Below, in pieces: positions 4,931 through 5,601 of a stretch of DNA of 5,601 nt (its first letter is position 1; every line of letters starts with the position of its first letter). Both the position numbers and the translations under genes were made by a program. Source of the stretch: Chloroflexota bacterium. GTDB lineage: Bacteria > Chloroflexota > Dehalococcoidia > RBG-13-53-26. Where the stretch lies: assembly GCA_030616195.1 (NCBI GenBank), contig JAUWXW010000130.1, forward strand, positions 1-5,601, read 5' to 3'. Below the pieces are notes generated by a model. The model did not search any database and had not been told where the DNA came from. It was given only the letters and a program-made list of their open reading frames with translations.

Positions 4931-5601
4931 ATGAATTTCGCCGAATTAGAGACCAAGAAAAGGGAAGACCTGATGGAAATAGCCAAAGAGTGGGGCATCT
5001 CTGGCCACACTAATCTCAAGAAGCATGAGCTTATCCTTGCTTTGCTACAGGCCCAGGCGGAAAAAGAAGGAAATACCATTGCTAGTGGCATGCTGGAAGT
5101 TATTTCAGACGGGTATGGTTTCTTGCGGCGGGACAGTCTGCTACCCAGGTCAAACGACGTTTACGTTTCCCAGTCTCAGATTCGCCGCTTTAGCTTACGT
5201 ACCGGGGACTGCGTGACAGGACAGGCAAGACCACCTAAGGAAGGGGAGAGATATCAGAGCTTGCTGAGGGTGGAGCTGGTCAATGACATGGAGCCCGAGT
5301 TGGCTAAGGAGCGCACTTACTTCGATTACTTGACTCCCATTTTCCCTAACAAGCTACTCAATCTGGAGACCACCCCGGAAAATCTCTCTACTCGCCTGAT
5401 AACTCTGGTCTCTCCTGTCGGTAGAGGGCAGCGGGGCCTGATTGTCTCCCCTCCCAAGGCAGGGAAGACAATACTCCTGAAGCAAATTGCCAATGCCATT
5501 AATAGTAACTATGATGACATCCATGTCATGGTTTGCCTCATTGGTGAGCGGCCGGAAGAGGTTACCGATATGAAGCGTTCCGTCAACGGTGAGGTGATCG
5601 C
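4931..5601 (+). CDS. rho: Transcription termination factor Rho (3' end outside the window)
   Basis: Rho is a hexameric RNA-dependent ATPase that loads on unstructured, C-rich RNA and removes RNA polymerase. The window holds the first 223 residues, about half of the usual 420 or so. Residues 1-45 form the helical Rho_N domain. Residues 50-115 form the RNA-binding cold-shock-like domain, with 'GYGFLRR' (61-67), 'DVYVSQSQIRRFSLRTGD' (76-93) and 'RPPKEGERY' (100-108). The motor domain begins with 'ERTYFDYLTPIFP' (127-139) and 'GRGQRGLIVSPPKAGKT' (164-180), the Walker A loop with Lys179 and Thr180. 'CLIGERPEEVTDMKRSV' (202-218) carries the expected catalytic Glu206. Gly205 replaces the Asp of the common 'IDERPEEVT' form. 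There is no large N-terminal insertion of the kind seen in some actinobacterial Rho proteins. The gene is third in the pyrG-tal-rho operon. Confidence 0.97.
   Translation, partial: MNFAELETKKREDLMEIAKEWGISGHTNLKKHELILALLQAQAEKEGNTIASGMLEVISDGYGFLRRDSLLPRSNDVYVSQSQIRRFSLRTGDCVTGQARPPKEGERYQSLLRVELVNDMEPELAKERTYFDYLTPIFPNKLLNLETTPENLSTRLITLVSPVGRGQRGLIVSPPKAGKTILLKQIANAINSNYDDIHVMVCLIGERPEEVTDMKRSVNGEVI

Overview
The window comes from a bacterium with mixed base composition (no strong GC or AT bias by eye). It has standard sigma-70-type promoters and purine-rich Shine-Dalgarno sites. The order pyrG - transaldolase - rho recalls the pyrG...tal...rho neighbourhood of Bacillota, but here the three genes are packed together. 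The compact layout and protein character would fit Chloroflexota (Dehalococcoidia-like) or a neighbouring lineage. That is a low-confidence guess, because nothing in the window fixes taxonomy.

Layout. Positions 1-1614 (minus strand) hold most of a tetratricopeptide-repeat (TPR) protein whose C-terminal end, a very acidic Glu/Ala/Pro/Val tail, runs off the left edge. Positions 1615-1802 are a divergent regulatory region with an extended -10 promoter to the left, a near-consensus promoter to the right, and a nested dyad between them centred on base 1702. Positions 1803-2261 (plus) encode a 152-residue protein that is only a cyclic-nucleotide-binding (CRP-type) beta-barrel, with no DNA-binding domain. 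Positions 2262-2605 contain no convincing gene. They hold a weak terminator candidate, a roughly 120-base segment of nested inverted repeats, and a strong promoter for the next operon.

Positions 2606-5601 (plus) form one tight operon. It contains a GTG-started CTP synthase (pyrG), a small class I transaldolase (tal) that starts inside the last codons of pyrG, and the first 223 residues of transcription terminator Rho. A perfect 9-bp hairpin sits in the final pyrG codons directly before the tal ribosome-binding site.

The operon joins housekeeping functions: CTP synthesis, pentose-phosphate carbon exchange and transcription termination. The divergent TPR and cNMP-barrel pair has no assigned role. 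Its shared, symmetric promoter region suggests common regulation. I see no defence, mobile or CRISPR system. The least explained parts are the divergent operator, the 2355-2475 structured segment, and the hairpin at the pyrG/tal junction.
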